64,000 bases of DNA from assembly GCF_947259345.1 (NCBI RefSeq), contig NZ_CAMYLS010000005.1, positions 62,001-126,000 on the forward strand. The letters run 5' to 3'. Within the stretch, counting starts at the first letter, position 1. Every line of letters begins with the position of its first letter. The DNA comes from an uncultured Maricaulis sp. GTDB lineage: Bacteria; Pseudomonadota; Alphaproteobacteria; Caulobacterales; Maricaulaceae. Position numbers and translations under genes: made by a program. The notes under the pieces are model-generated. The model worked only from the letters and a program-made list of their open reading frames with translations, ran no database searches and was not told the origin of the DNA. This document shows, piece by piece, positions 28,068-36,842 of this stretch.

Positions 28068-29543
28068 CTACTTGTTGCGTTGCGCGACTGCGGATACCGC
28101 CGCAATCCAGCCCTCGCGGGCCACCGTTTCCTGGGCCGGCTGCTCTTCCCGCCAGGCCTTGTTGTCGCTGATATCAGCGGCCAGGCGCGCGCCCAGCTTG
28201 AGATCCTTGATCGTGACGAGGCCCTCTTCGCGCTCGTTCGAGCCGACGATAACGGCCGCCACCGCACCGCGGCGATCCGCATACTTCATCTGCTTGCCCA
28301 TATTGCCTGACCCGACAAAGGCCTCGGCCCGGAAACCGGCCGCCCGCAGCTCGCCCGCCATGGCCAGATAATCGGCCGAGCGATCCTTCTCGCTGGCGAC
28401 AACGAGGACCAGCGGCTTTTCCTCGACCGAACCGGTCAGACCCAGGGCGGACAGGGCAGCGGCGAAGCGGCTGACCCCGAAAGAGAAACCGGTCGCCGGC
28501 ACAGCCTGCCCGGTGAAGCGCGAAACCAGGTCATCATAGCGCCCACCGCCGCCGACCGAGCCGAACTGGATAGGTGAGCCGTCCTCATATTGCGCCTGGG
28601 CCAGCAGCTCGGCCTCGAAGACCGGGCCAGTGTAGTAGCCAAGACCGCGAACGACCGACGGGTCAAACAGGGCGCGGTCACCATCAACGCCGATGGCCGA
28701 CAGCACCCCATCAATCTCCGCCAGCGCCGCCAGACCGGCCTTGCCGGTCTGTGACGTGCCGATCAGCGGTTCAAGGCGGGCGATGACGTCGCTGCGGCTG
28801 CCACCACCGGCATCCAGGAATCCGAGGACGGTATCAATCCCGCCTGCATCCAGCTTTGCGCCTTCGGTATAGTCGCCGGACTCGTCCTTGCGGCCCTCGC
28901 CGAGAAGAAGCGCAACGCCGTCACGCCCCAAACGGTCAAGCTTGTCAGCGGCGCGAAGCACGCGCATGCGGCGCTCCGGATCCGCGGCACCGATGCTTTC
29001 CAGCACACCGTCGAGGATGCGCCGGTCATTGACCCGCACGACATAATCACCATCGGCCAGACCGACCGCCCGCATCACATCGGCGGCGAGCGCGATCATC
29101 TCGGCATCGGCCGAGGGGCTGCCGGCGCCGACCGTGTCGGCATCGCACTGCACGAATTGGCGGAAACGCCCCGGTCCCGGCTTTTCATTGCGCCAGACAT
29201 CGCCGGCCTGATAGCGGCGATAGGGCTTGTTCAGGTCCTGAAAATTCTCGGCCACGAAACGGGCCAGCGGCGCGGTGTGGTCATAGCGCAGCGACAACCA
29301 TTGGCCGTCATCATCCTCAAGCGCAAAGACGCCCTCATTGGGGCGCTCCTCGTCGGGCAGGAATTTGCCGAGCGCGTCAGCATATTCGAACGCCGAGGTT
29401 TGCAGCGGCTCGAAACCCCAATCGTCGTAGACACGGCTGGCCGTTTCGACGAGATGGCGCTCGACCCGGAGAACAGACCCGCTGCGATCTTCAAAGCCAC
29501 GCGGTCGGCGGGCCTTGGGTCGGAAGGGTTTCTTGGCGCTCAT
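28068..29543 (-). CDS. hisS: Histidyl-tRNA synthetase
   Basis: This is a class II synthetase of 491 residues. Motif 1/2 regions are clear: 'GFEPLQTSAFEYADALGKF' (~43-61), 'LRYDHTAPLARFVAEN' (~87), 'RYQAGDVWRNEKPGPGRFRQ' (~109-128), and the HisRS signatures 'VRGLGYYTGPVFEAEL' (~303) and 'GGGGRYDDLVSRF' (~337). The start at 29543 has GGAG 7 nt upstream; the open frame extends further without similarity. It is longer than E. coli HisS (424 residues), as in the alphaproteobacterial form. Confidence 0.95.
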   Translation of the reverse strand: MSAKKPFRPKARRPRGFEDRSGSVLRVERHLVETASRVYDDWGFEPLQTSAFEYADALGKFLPDEERPNEGVFALEDDDGQWLSLRYDHTAPLARFVAENFQDLNKPYRRYQAGDVWRNEKPGPGRFRQFVQCDADTVGAGSPSADAEMIALAADVMRAVGLADGDYVVRVNDRRILDGVLESIGAADPERRMRVLRAADKLDRLGRDGVALLLGEGRKDESGDYTEGAKLDAGGIDTVLGFLDAGGGSRSDVIARLEPLIGTSQTGKAGLAALAEIDGVLSAIGVDGDRALFDPSVVRGLGYYTGPVFEAELLAQAQYEDGSPIQFGSVGGGGRYDDLVSRFTGQAVPATGFSFGVSRFAAALSALGLTGSVEEKPLVLVVASEKDRSADYLAMAGELRAAGFRAEAFVGSGNMGKQMKYADRRGAVAAVIVGSNEREEGLVTIKDLKLGARLAADISDNKAWREEQPAQETVAREGWIAAVSAVAQRNK

Positions 29544-29723
29544 CACGATCTCCGGTTTGTCCGCCGCAGCGCCCGGCGCTGCGGTCTTGATCAGGCGGTG
29601 TTTTCCACGAGCGAGCGGGCCCTGTGAACCCGCCTGTGCAGGCTGAGAGGGGAGATGCCGGTCCATTCACCGGAAATCAAGGCGTTACTGCGATAATCAG
29701 GATTGAACTGACCGGAGAGAGTG

Positions 29724-30200
29724 ATGAAATCCGCCCTGCTAGCTGCCTCGATCGCGCTTGTTCTGACTTCCAGCGCCGCGTCGGCCGGCCCCGGCAGCGA
29801 GTTTGCCGCCTTCGCCGAGGCCATTGGTCAAACCGCCCGGGTCCGCTCTCGCGAGGCCGCCAGCCGTCCGGCAGCCCCTGCCACGCCGCTCGACATTGAG
29901 GACCCGTTTTCCTTCGAACTGGAGCAATTCGCCCTGGAAGCCATGCTGATGAGCCGCCGCATTGACGAGGCTGGCGGCCCCCTCGATCTGCGCTGCATCT
30001 TCCGAGGCATGTCCGCGGATGCCTCATCACGCCTCGAGGCGCTTAACGCAGCCGAAACGGCGGCCCAACAGGCCCACATCTATGCGGACCTGGCAGCGCT
30101 GATGTCGGATGCCAGCGAGATTGCGCCGGCCGTCGACGGGGAAGCCGATCTCGATAGCGTCCCGCTTCCGGCCAGCTGTCCGGCCATTTCGGACGGCTAA
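29724..30200 (+). CDS. Secreted hypothetical protein
   Basis: The 158-residue product has a clear signal peptide (MKSALLAASIALVLTSSAASA) and a mature part predicted helical, with 'FELEQFALEAMLMSRRIDEA' in the middle and two Cys (~92 and ~152) that could form a disulfide. No family was recognised. The ATG at 29724 follows GGAGAGA; a GTG one codon earlier is the alternative. It converges with the DsbD-like gene, the two overlapping by 4 nt at their ends. Confidence 0.7.
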   Translation: MKSALLAASIALVLTSSAASAGPGSEFAAFAEAIGQTARVRSREAASRPAAPATPLDIEDPFSFELEQFALEAMLMSRRIDEAGGPLDLRCIFRGMSADASSRLEALNAAETAAQQAHIYADLAALMSDASEIAPAVDGEADLDSVPLPASCPAISDG

Positions 30201-32323
30201 TTATTGGCCGCCCACTCCAGCGCCTCGACCATACCACCGGAGGACAGGACCGTCGGCAGGACACGCGGTTCACCGCCGGACGCCGGGAAGAGCAGATAGA
30301 GCGGCACACCCGCCTGCCCGTGATCGGCGATCAGATTGGCAATGGTCTCATTGCGATTGGTCCAGTCAGCGCGCAGGCTGGCAACACCAAAGCGATCAAA
30401 CGCATCTTCGACCGTCTCCGAGTCCAGAACAGTCAGCTTGTTGATCTGGCAGGTCACGCACCAGGCCGCTGTAACATCGACAAAAACCGGCTGCCCCATG
30501 GCCTGAAGCTCGGCGACCCGCTCATGCGACCAGGGCTCGACCCGTCCGGAAAGGGTCTGCGTGCTGGTCGTGGTGGGCAGGCGTGCAATCGCCACAACGC
30601 TGATCACACCACCCAGCAGCGCGAGAATGGCGATGATCGACCAGATTGTGTGTCCCTGGCCGTGCGCCCAGATCGCGAAACTGAGCGCCAGCATGGCCGC
30701 ACCCAGGAAAACCAGGGCGATCGGACCGGATTGCAGCGTCAGCACCCAGCTCAGCCAGATCACCGAGGCGAACATCGGGAAGGCGAGGAATTGGCGGAAA
30801 GTCACCATCCAGGCCCCCGGCTTGGGCAGAAAACGCAACAGGGTTGGTGACAGGGAGAAGATGACAAAGGGCGCAGCAAGGCCCAGTCCCATGGCGGCCG
30901 CGACCAGCAGCACCACCGGTGCCGGCTGGGTCAGGGCCAGCCCCAGCGCGCCGGCGGCCAGCGGCCCGACGCACGGCGCCGCGACCACGACAGCCAGAAC
31001 GCCGGTAAAGAAAGCGCCCTTCCAGCCCGGCTTGTCCGCCAGACCGGCACCCAGGCCCATCATGCGCGTGCCAACCTCGAGCGCCCCCATCAGGTTGAGG
31101 CCAATCGCGAAGAGCAGAAGTGACAGGATTGCGACCACGACTGGCACCTGAAGCTGGAAACCCCAGCCCACCGGGAGGCCCACTTCACGCAACAGGACCA
31201 ATGCCCCGGCCAGACCGACAAAACTCAACAGCACACCGATCAGGAAAAATCCGCCCTGACGCCGAACAGCACCGGAATCAGCATGGGCGGCCTGCACAAA
31301 TTTCAAAACCTTGATCGACAGGACCGGGAAGACGCAGGGCATCAGATTGAGGATCAGTCCGCCACCGAAAGCGAGCAGAACAAGGCTGAGCAATCCCGTG
31401 CTCATCCCGTCAGCCGAGGGCATCCCGCCCGACACGGGGGCGAGACCGAAACCGCCGGTGCCCGGCTCGGCCTCGACCGCGATAGCTTGCCGAACCTCTG
31501 ATCCGCTGGTCTGCCAACTGACGACACCGTCCTGGCGGGCACGGCCGGCGCTTGACGCGGCATAGCCTGGCTCCATCAAGACCAGGGTTGTTCCCTCACC
31601 CGCCTGTACAATCTGTGCGCCCGCATTGCGGATCACGCCGGTTTCATAGGGGAAGAATCGGAGATCCTCGATCGCGTCCGGATTGGCAAAATCACTGCCG
31701 GCCAGCTCGAGAATGACGCGCCCGCCTTCGATCGAGAGGCTCGCGGAAACAGCCGGGTCCAGCTGAGGTTCGGCGTCCAGCGCCTCGCGGATATACCAAT
31801 AACCCGCTTCATCGCGCTGCGCTTCAGGGCCGACATCGAGGGTCAGTGAGAGCGTGCGCTCTTCGGGGACGCAGATAACTTCACAAACCAGCCAAGTGGC
31901 ATCGGCTCGCAATGCGAGCGTGGAACCGGCATAATCGGCGGGGACTGAAACCGGCATCGGCAAGACCAGCTCGCCCTTGTAACCGTAGTCCATGATCGCA
32001 TCGGTCAGGGGTAGCTCGATCGGCATCGGCCAGACGACCTCACCGACTGTGACGCCGCCCGGCAGGGTCCAGTCGATTTCCACCGGCAGGCCATTATCGC
32101 CCGGATTGCGCCAATAAGTATGCCATCCATCCGGCATGATCTGATGCAGTCCGATATAAAAGCTGTCACCCGGAGCGACGACCGATTGCTCGGCAACCAG
32201 TTCAGCCTCGATGATGGCTTCCCCCCGCGACCAGCCCGATTGGGCAGAAGCGGGCGTGAAGCTGCCGAGGGCAGCCAGCGCGACCAAAAGGATAAAACCG
32301 GAAAGCCCGTTCAGGACACGCAT
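30197..32323 (-). CDS. DsbD/ScsB-like protein-disulfide reductase
   Basis: This 708-residue protein carries electrons from cytoplasmic thioredoxin to the periplasm. It has a signal peptide (ending PASAQ), an N-terminal periplasmic domain (~30-260) with a Cys pair ('WLVCEVICVPEE'), and a central eight-helix module (~320-590) with redox Cys in 'LMPCVFPVLSIK' and 'VAAPCVGPLAAG'. A C-terminal thioredoxin domain has 'AAWCVTCQINK' (~622). All three redox pairs are thus present. The arrangement fits ScsB/DsbD-type reductases. The start at 32323 has GAGG 8 nt upstream; the open frame further upstream runs into the sapC 3' region and is not coding. Confidence 0.88.
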   Translation of the reverse strand: MRVLNGLSGFILLVALAALGSFTPASAQSGWSRGEAIIEAELVAEQSVVAPGDSFYIGLHQIMPDGWHTYWRNPGDNGLPVEIDWTLPGGVTVGEVVWPMPIELPLTDAIMDYGYKGELVLPMPVSVPADYAGSTLALRADATWLVCEVICVPEERTLSLTLDVGPEAQRDEAGYWYIREALDAEPQLDPAVSASLSIEGGRVILELAGSDFANPDAIEDLRFFPYETGVIRNAGAQIVQAGEGTTLVLMEPGYAASSAGRARQDGVVSWQTSGSEVRQAIAVEAEPGTGGFGLAPVSGGMPSADGMSTGLLSLVLLAFGGGLILNLMPCVFPVLSIKVLKFVQAAHADSGAVRRQGGFFLIGVLLSFVGLAGALVLLREVGLPVGWGFQLQVPVVVAILSLLLFAIGLNLMGALEVGTRMMGLGAGLADKPGWKGAFFTGVLAVVVAAPCVGPLAAGALGLALTQPAPVVLLVAAAMGLGLAAPFVIFSLSPTLLRFLPKPGAWMVTFRQFLAFPMFASVIWLSWVLTLQSGPIALVFLGAAMLALSFAIWAHGQGHTIWSIIAILALLGGVISVVAIARLPTTTSTQTLSGRVEPWSHERVAELQAMGQPVFVDVTAAWCVTCQINKLTVLDSETVEDAFDRFGVASLRADWTNRNETIANLIADHGQAGVPLYLLFPASGGEPRVLPTVLSSGGMVEALEWAANN

Positions 32324-32428
32324 CAAAAAACCTCGTGGAAATCTGCTGAAACCAGCGTTTGCGTTGAGGATATAGTCGCTTTTCCGCAAAGGTCGAACCG
32401 CGATCCCGCAACCGTGATCACAAATGCA

Positions 32429-32457
32429 AACGGCCGCGCCAGACAGGCGCGGCCGTT
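32429..32457 (-). terminator. Intrinsic terminator after sapC
   Basis: A perfect 12-bp stem (AACGGCCGCGCC/GGCGCGGCCGTT) with a 5-nt loop lies 24 nt past the SapC stop. The minus-strand tail (TGCATTTG) is only partly U-rich. Confidence 0.7.
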
Positions 32458-32480
32458 CTTCATTTGGATGCGTCAGGCGT

Positions 32481-33266
32481 TCAGGCTTGGGCCGACGCCG
32501 CAGCGTTGGCCACACTCGACGTGCGGCGCAGGATACGTTCCCAGCGCTGCAGGGAAATGATGTGCGAGACAATGGCACCGAGATCGCCATTGGTCTGCAT
32601 TTCCTTGAGCTTGTCTGCCGGAAGAGCGTCAAATTTCTCCGAGGAGACACCGAAGTATTCAGCCACGGTAACCGGGTTGTCCGGGTCCTGCGGATTGGAA
32701 ACCTTGACGTCTTTCTTCTCGAGCAGGTCCAGCGCGATCAGACGCTCGACAAAAGCTTCCGTAGTCTTCGCGTCATTCTCGAAGGCCGACACGAAATCGA
32801 TCGCTTGCTGCGTGTAATCCGTCGGCTCGCCATTGGCGTCGAAGAAAGGACGCTCCGGGTTTTCCGAAACGACGAAGTCGGCGTCCAGATCGACACAGAC
32901 CGTTGACGGCTGGTCGTTCGGGTTCGCCGCGCTCACGAACGGGTAGCGGCGGACATAGGCCGGAATGTAGTGCTCATTGTCGAACTGGCCGTCTTCGGTG
33001 ACGAAGAGGTTTGAACCCTGACGCAGGCCCATGACCAGAACCGGCATCTTCTTCTCACCGAGGAAGATGATCGGATAGCTGCCGCAGGCGAAGGCGAACT
33101 CGGCGCTGATGGCCGGCACGAAATGCCATTCTTTCAGGAAGTTGAACGGCTGCGTGACCGTATTCACCCCGTAAGTGGCGTGTTTTTGTCGGTTGAGCGG
33201 CTCTACATTCTTGTAGAGCGGAACAGTTCCGGTAAGGCGCGGCTCGGTGGCGGCAGCGTCGACCAT
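32481..33266 (-). CDS. SapC family protein
   Basis: The 261-residue soluble protein matches the SapC family (PF07277): 'LTGTVPLYKNVEPLNRQKHA' near the N-terminus, 'EWHFVPAISAEFAFACGSYP' (~46-65), 'PVLVMGLRQGSNLFV', 'YIPAYVRRYPFV' and a C-terminal regulatory-like helix region. The family was named from a Campylobacter S-layer locus, but its molecular function is unsettled. The start at 33266 has AAGGGG 8 nt upstream. It is monocistronic, with a terminator after it and the ompW terminator before it. Confidence 0.88.
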   Translation of the reverse strand: MVDAAATEPRLTGTVPLYKNVEPLNRQKHATYGVNTVTQPFNFLKEWHFVPAISAEFAFACGSYPIIFLGEKKMPVLVMGLRQGSNLFVTEDGQFDNEHYIPAYVRRYPFVSAANPNDQPSTVCVDLDADFVVSENPERPFFDANGEPTDYTQQAIDFVSAFENDAKTTEAFVERLIALDLLEKKDVKVSNPQDPDNPVTVAEYFGVSSEKFDALPADKLKEMQTNGDLGAIVSHIISLQRWERILRRTSSVANAAASAQA

Positions 33267-33359
33267 GATAGAAACCCCTTCAGTTCTTTGGGCACTGGAT
33301 AGCGGATTAGCCCTGCCCCGGCAACGGATCGGCGCAGGCTTGTACATCCGTGCCTTCGC

Positions 33360-33394
33360 AAGAAAAATGCCGGGCCGCCAAACGGCCCGGCATT
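33360..33394 (-). terminator. Intrinsic terminator of ompW
   Basis: A perfect 12-bp stem (AATGCCGGGCCG/CGGCCCGGCATT) with a 5-nt loop is followed by TTTTC on the minus strand, 26 nt past the ompW stop. Confidence 0.88.
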
Positions 33395-33419
33395 GCCCTG
33401 AAACATCGACTGAAAACGA

Positions 33420-34040
33420 TCAGAAACGACGGCCAAAGCCGAGGCCGAACACCACCGGATCGATCTGCACATCGGCGGCAATGGCGCCATTGATGGTCAC
33501 ATCCGTATCAATGTCGATGTATTTGACATCAACATTGAAGAACCAGTCTTCATCGATCGCGAAGTCCACGCCGGCCTGGGCGGCCAGGCCGAAGCTGGCA
33601 TCATAATCGATCGATGTCAGCGTGGTGCCTGTCGGCAGGTCTTCATTGAAGAAGTGGGTGTAGTTCACGCCCGCGCCGAGATACGGGCGCACCTGGCCAT
33701 CCGGATTGAAATGGTACTGGAGCGTCAACGTCGGCGGCAGTAGCGTGACATCACCCAGGTCGACGTCTCCGAGCGAGGTCCCGACCGCCATCACATCATG
33801 CGGCGTCACGCCGAGGATGAGCTCGACCGCCCACTGGTCCTGCAGGAAATAGGTGATGTCCAGTTCCGGCACGATCGAGGTGTCAATATCGACATCGCCG
33901 CCGATGGTCGCGATATCGGCCGACTCATTGGGGGCCACATTGATGCCACGCAGGCGGACCAGCCAGTCACCGCTCTCGGCGGAGGCGGTCGGAGCCGCGA
34001 CCAGCGCGGCAAGGGCAGCGGTGAAGAACAGGCGTTTCAT
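33420..34040 (-). CDS. ompW: OmpW family outer-membrane protein
   Basis: The 206-residue product is an eight-stranded barrel with a signal peptide (ending PTASA). Family landmarks are 'DWLVRLRGINVAPNES' at the mature N-terminus, 'SIVPELDITYFLQDQWAVEL' (~55-74), 'LLPPTLTLQYHF' and 'VRPYLGAGVNYTHFF' (~117-131), and a C-terminal Phe ('GLGFGRRF') for outer-membrane insertion. OmpW proteins carry small hydrophobic molecules across the outer membrane. It has its own terminator. Confidence 0.93.
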   Translation of the reverse strand: MKRLFFTAALAALVAAPTASAESGDWLVRLRGINVAPNESADIATIGGDVDIDTSIVPELDITYFLQDQWAVELILGVTPHDVMAVGTSLGDVDLGDVTLLPPTLTLQYHFNPDGQVRPYLGAGVNYTHFFNEDLPTGTTLTSIDYDASFGLAAQAGVDFAIDEDWFFNVDVKYIDIDTDVTINGAIAADVQIDPVVFGLGFGRRF

Positions 34041-34164
34041 GGGGTGATCCTTTCGTCCCTAAATAATCTAGGGACTTTCTGGACCCTCTCGCCGACGTTC
34101 GGGAGTGCGCGTTTCGCCGCGCGTCAGCCCGCCGCGCGGCAGGCTGACGCAGGCCGGCAATGCA

Positions 34165-36291
34165 TCAGAAATCGAGGACGAGCGCGGCCCGCAAATTGCT
34201 GCCCGGCAACGGCACCTGGTCCTTGAGGAAGGAGGTGTGCAGACGCGCCTCCGCATCGGTCAGATTACGCGCCTCCAGGATGACCCGCAAATCGCGTTCC
34301 GCGACCGGGTGGAAGGACCAGCGCGCATTGACCAGGACATAGGATTGAGTCTTCAGCTCGAAGGGCGCCGTATTGTCCTGGACATCGGCCCACTCGGTCT
34401 CGAGGTGGAGTTGATGACCATCCCGCGACGCCGTCACACCGGCGGTAAAGGAGAGCGGCGGCAGGCGCGGCAGGTCACCGCCAGCATCGAGGCTCGCCTC
34501 GACATATTCACCGGTCAGCTCGCCATCAAAGGCCCAGCCGGAAAAATCACCCAGTGGCCCTTCCAGTCGGCCTTCAAAGCCCGACAGGACGGCATCTTCC
34601 TGACGATAGGCATAGACCGGGAAACCGTCCGCCTCAGCGCCAGTCGCGAAGGCGGCGATGAAGCCGTCATAATCGGCCCGGAACACCGAGGCCTCCAGCG
34701 ACCAGTCGGCGAGCTGCGTCCGGGCGGTCAATTCAGCGGACACGGCGCGCTCTACATCGAGGGCCGTATTGCCGAGTTCATAGGTGCGGCTGGCGACGTG
34801 GGGGCCGTCGGCGAAGAGTTCGACATCCGTCGGGGCGCGTTCGCTGGACGACAAGGTCAGCGCGAGGAAGGTATCGCGTACCGGACGCACGAAAACCGAT
34901 CCGGAGAAGCTGGTTGTTTCGAAACTGCGGCTGTCCGTTGCGGTATCCAGATCGCGGCTTTCAAAGCGAAGACCGCCTTCCAGCCCCCAGCGTTCGGCAT
35001 CCCAGCGCTCGACCAGAAAGACACCCCAATCGGCGGTTTCCGACGGGGGCACATAGGCTTCATCGCCGATCGCTGCGAAGTCGCGGTTGAAGGCCTGCAT
35101 GCCGGCAGCGCCTTCCCAGACACCACCCCACAGATCGATCGGGGTATGGCGGGCTTCCAGACGGCCTTCCCAGCCCTCATTGGTGAAGCGGGTGCCGACT
35201 TCGTCACCTTCCAGCTCGACATGCTCATAGCTGCCCGTGCCGAAGGAGAATTTCACGCGCTCGATATGCTCGCCGAGGTCGCGCCACTCGCCGCGCAGGT
35301 CGAAACGGGTCTGTTCGAGATCGATGCGGACGCTCTCATCATGACCGTGTTCTTCTTCGTGGTCATCGTGATCGTCGTGATCTTCGTCGTCTTCCCCGCC
35401 ATGGGCGTGGCCGCCCGGAATGCCATAGAGGGCATTGGACTGTTTGATGGCAACGCCGATGAAGCCGTTCTCACCGACCCAGGAAATCCCGGCCGAGGCG
35501 GAACTGAAATCCAGGCCGGAATTCTCGACTGTGCCATAAGGGTGCTCGTCTTCACCGTGCTCATCAGCATGTTGGTCGTCATCATGAACATCATCATGGT
35601 CTTCTTCCGCCTCTTCAAAGAGACGGAAGGTTTCGGACTCGGCAAAGCCCGGAATGTCATAGGGTTGGGCGGTGCGCAGCAGGCCTTCCAGATTGATGAC
35701 GAACTCGCCGGCATTGAAACGCACCCGACCGGCTGCGGTCTCGCCCTGGTCGACGGAGGTCAGCGAGCCGTAGAAGCGACCGTCCAGACCGTCCTCGGCG
35801 CGGGTTTCGGGAATGCGTCCGTCAATGACATTGACCACACCGCCGATCGCGCCGCCGCCATAGGCAATCGCCGCCGGCCCGCGCAGGATCTCGACGCTCT
35901 GGGCTTCCAGGGCTTCGGAGGCAACCGCGTGATCGGGTGAGTTGGTCGAGGCATCAATCAGGCCGACGCCATTGACGAGGACGCGAACCCGGTCGGCGCC
36001 GAGACCTCGGATGACCGGACGGCTGGCGGCGGGACCGAAATAGGTGGTGGAGACGCCCGGCTCGTGGGCGATCGTGTCGGCCAGGGAGCCGGACAGATTG
36101 TCTTCCAGATGTCGGCGGTCGACGACTTCGACCGCGCCCGCGACTTCGTCGGCGGCAACACCCAGCACAGAGGAGGTCACCACAATGACGTCCTCATCGC
36201 GCTCGCCATCCTGGGCGAAGGCGGTACCGCCGAGGCTGGCTCCAGCCAGCAGGGCGATCATGGCAGTGGTGTTGGACAGACGCGCGAACAT
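34165..36291 (-). CDS. TonB-dependent receptor with His/Asp-rich loops, putative zinc receptor
   Basis: The 708-residue outer-membrane receptor has a signal peptide (ending GTAFA), a TonB box-like start ('EDVIVVTSSVLG'), a plug with 'RPVIRGLGADRVRVLVNGV' and 'SVEILRGPAAIAYGGGAIGG' (~110-150), and a barrel ending 'LRAALVLDF'. Two long His/Asp/Glu-rich loops occur at about residues 238-262 and 290-325 (many DH, HE and HGH units), as in the zinc receptor ZnuD. It diverges from a Fur-family gene, best read as zur, with candidate Zur boxes between. Zinc as substrate is inference from loops plus neighbour. The start at 36291 has GGGGAAG 5 nt upstream. Confidence 0.88.
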   Translation of the reverse strand: MFARLSNTTAMIALLAGASLGGTAFAQDGERDEDVIVVTSSVLGVAADEVAGAVEVVDRRHLEDNLSGSLADTIAHEPGVSTTYFGPAASRPVIRGLGADRVRVLVNGVGLIDASTNSPDHAVASEALEAQSVEILRGPAAIAYGGGAIGGVVNVIDGRIPETRAEDGLDGRFYGSLTSVDQGETAAGRVRFNAGEFVINLEGLLRTAQPYDIPGFAESETFRLFEEAEEDHDDVHDDDQHADEHGEDEHPYGTVENSGLDFSSASAGISWVGENGFIGVAIKQSNALYGIPGGHAHGGEDDEDHDDHDDHEEEHGHDESVRIDLEQTRFDLRGEWRDLGEHIERVKFSFGTGSYEHVELEGDEVGTRFTNEGWEGRLEARHTPIDLWGGVWEGAAGMQAFNRDFAAIGDEAYVPPSETADWGVFLVERWDAERWGLEGGLRFESRDLDTATDSRSFETTSFSGSVFVRPVRDTFLALTLSSSERAPTDVELFADGPHVASRTYELGNTALDVERAVSAELTARTQLADWSLEASVFRADYDGFIAAFATGAEADGFPVYAYRQEDAVLSGFEGRLEGPLGDFSGWAFDGELTGEYVEASLDAGGDLPRLPPLSFTAGVTASRDGHQLHLETEWADVQDNTAPFELKTQSYVLVNARWSFHPVAERDLRVILEARNLTDAEARLHTSFLKDQVPLPGSNLRAALVLDF

Positions 36292-36300
36292 GGCTTCCCC

Positions 36301-36318
36301 GATATGTAATAACAGAAC
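36301..36318. promoter_or_regulatory. Candidate Zur box 1
   Basis: GATATGTAATAACAGAAC matches 13 of 18 positions of the alphaproteobacterial Zur consensus (recalled as GTAATGTTATAACATTAC). It overlaps the leader of the TonB receptor gene. Confidence 0.45.
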
Positions 36319-36329
36319 AATTCGAGAGC

Positions 36330-36347
36330 GTGATATTATAACATTCA
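36330..36347. promoter_or_regulatory. Candidate Zur box 2 with embedded -10
   Basis: GTGATATTATAACATTCA matches 14 of 18 positions of the recalled Zur consensus. It contains a TATAAT -10 element on the minus strand (36335-36340) for the receptor gene. Its centre is 29 bp from box 1. Confidence 0.55.
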
Positions 36348-36406
36348 CTTCACGGCAATGCCGAAGCGCTGGGAAATGCGGCAAAGCGTGATTAAATATC
36401 GGCAAG

Positions 36407-36838
36407 ATGACCGCTGATTCCCTGACCAAGGCGCTCGACGCCGCCGAAGCCCATTGCCTGGAACGGGGTGAGAAACTCACCCCCGTGCGCAAGCGCGTGC
36501 TCGAACTCGTGCTGGAGGCCGACGGGCCGGTGAAGGCCTATGACCTCCTGGAAGCGCTCAAGCCGGGCCCCGGTTCCGCCAAGCCGCCGACCGTCTATCG
36601 CGCGCTGGATTTCCTGATGACCGCCGGCCTGGTGCACAAGGTCGAGGCGCTCAACGCCTTTGTCGGCTGCAGCCATGCCCATGATGAGGGCGGGGCCGAG
36701 CTTTTCATCTGCTCGACCTGTGGCGCCGTCGAGGAACGCCATGGCGCGCCGCTGCCGATGAATGCGCCGGAGGGCTTCATGATCCAGCGTTCGGTGGTCG
36801 AGCATTTCGGTCAATGCGCCAATTGCCGGCCGGCCTGA
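36407..36838 (+). CDS. zur: Fur-family regulator, probably Zur
   Basis: This 143-residue Fur-superfamily repressor has a winged helix (~20-85, 'GEKLTPVRKRVLELVLEA', 'PPTVYRALDFLMTAGLVHKV') and a metal-binding C-domain. The domain has 'CSHAHDEGGAELFICSTCGA' and a final 'CANC', the two CxxC pairs of the structural zinc site. The order and the GCSHAHDE block resemble Zur rather than Fur, and the divergent neighbour is a His-rich TonB receptor. It starts 115 bp from that gene across candidate Zur boxes. The thioesterase gene follows after 4 nt and may be co-transcribed. Confidence 0.85.
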   Translation: MTADSLTKALDAAEAHCLERGEKLTPVRKRVLELVLEADGPVKAYDLLEALKPGPGSAKPPTVYRALDFLMTAGLVHKVEALNAFVGCSHAHDEGGAELFICSTCGAVEERHGAPLPMNAPEGFMIQRSVVEHFGQCANCRPA

Positions 36839-36842
36839 GGGA

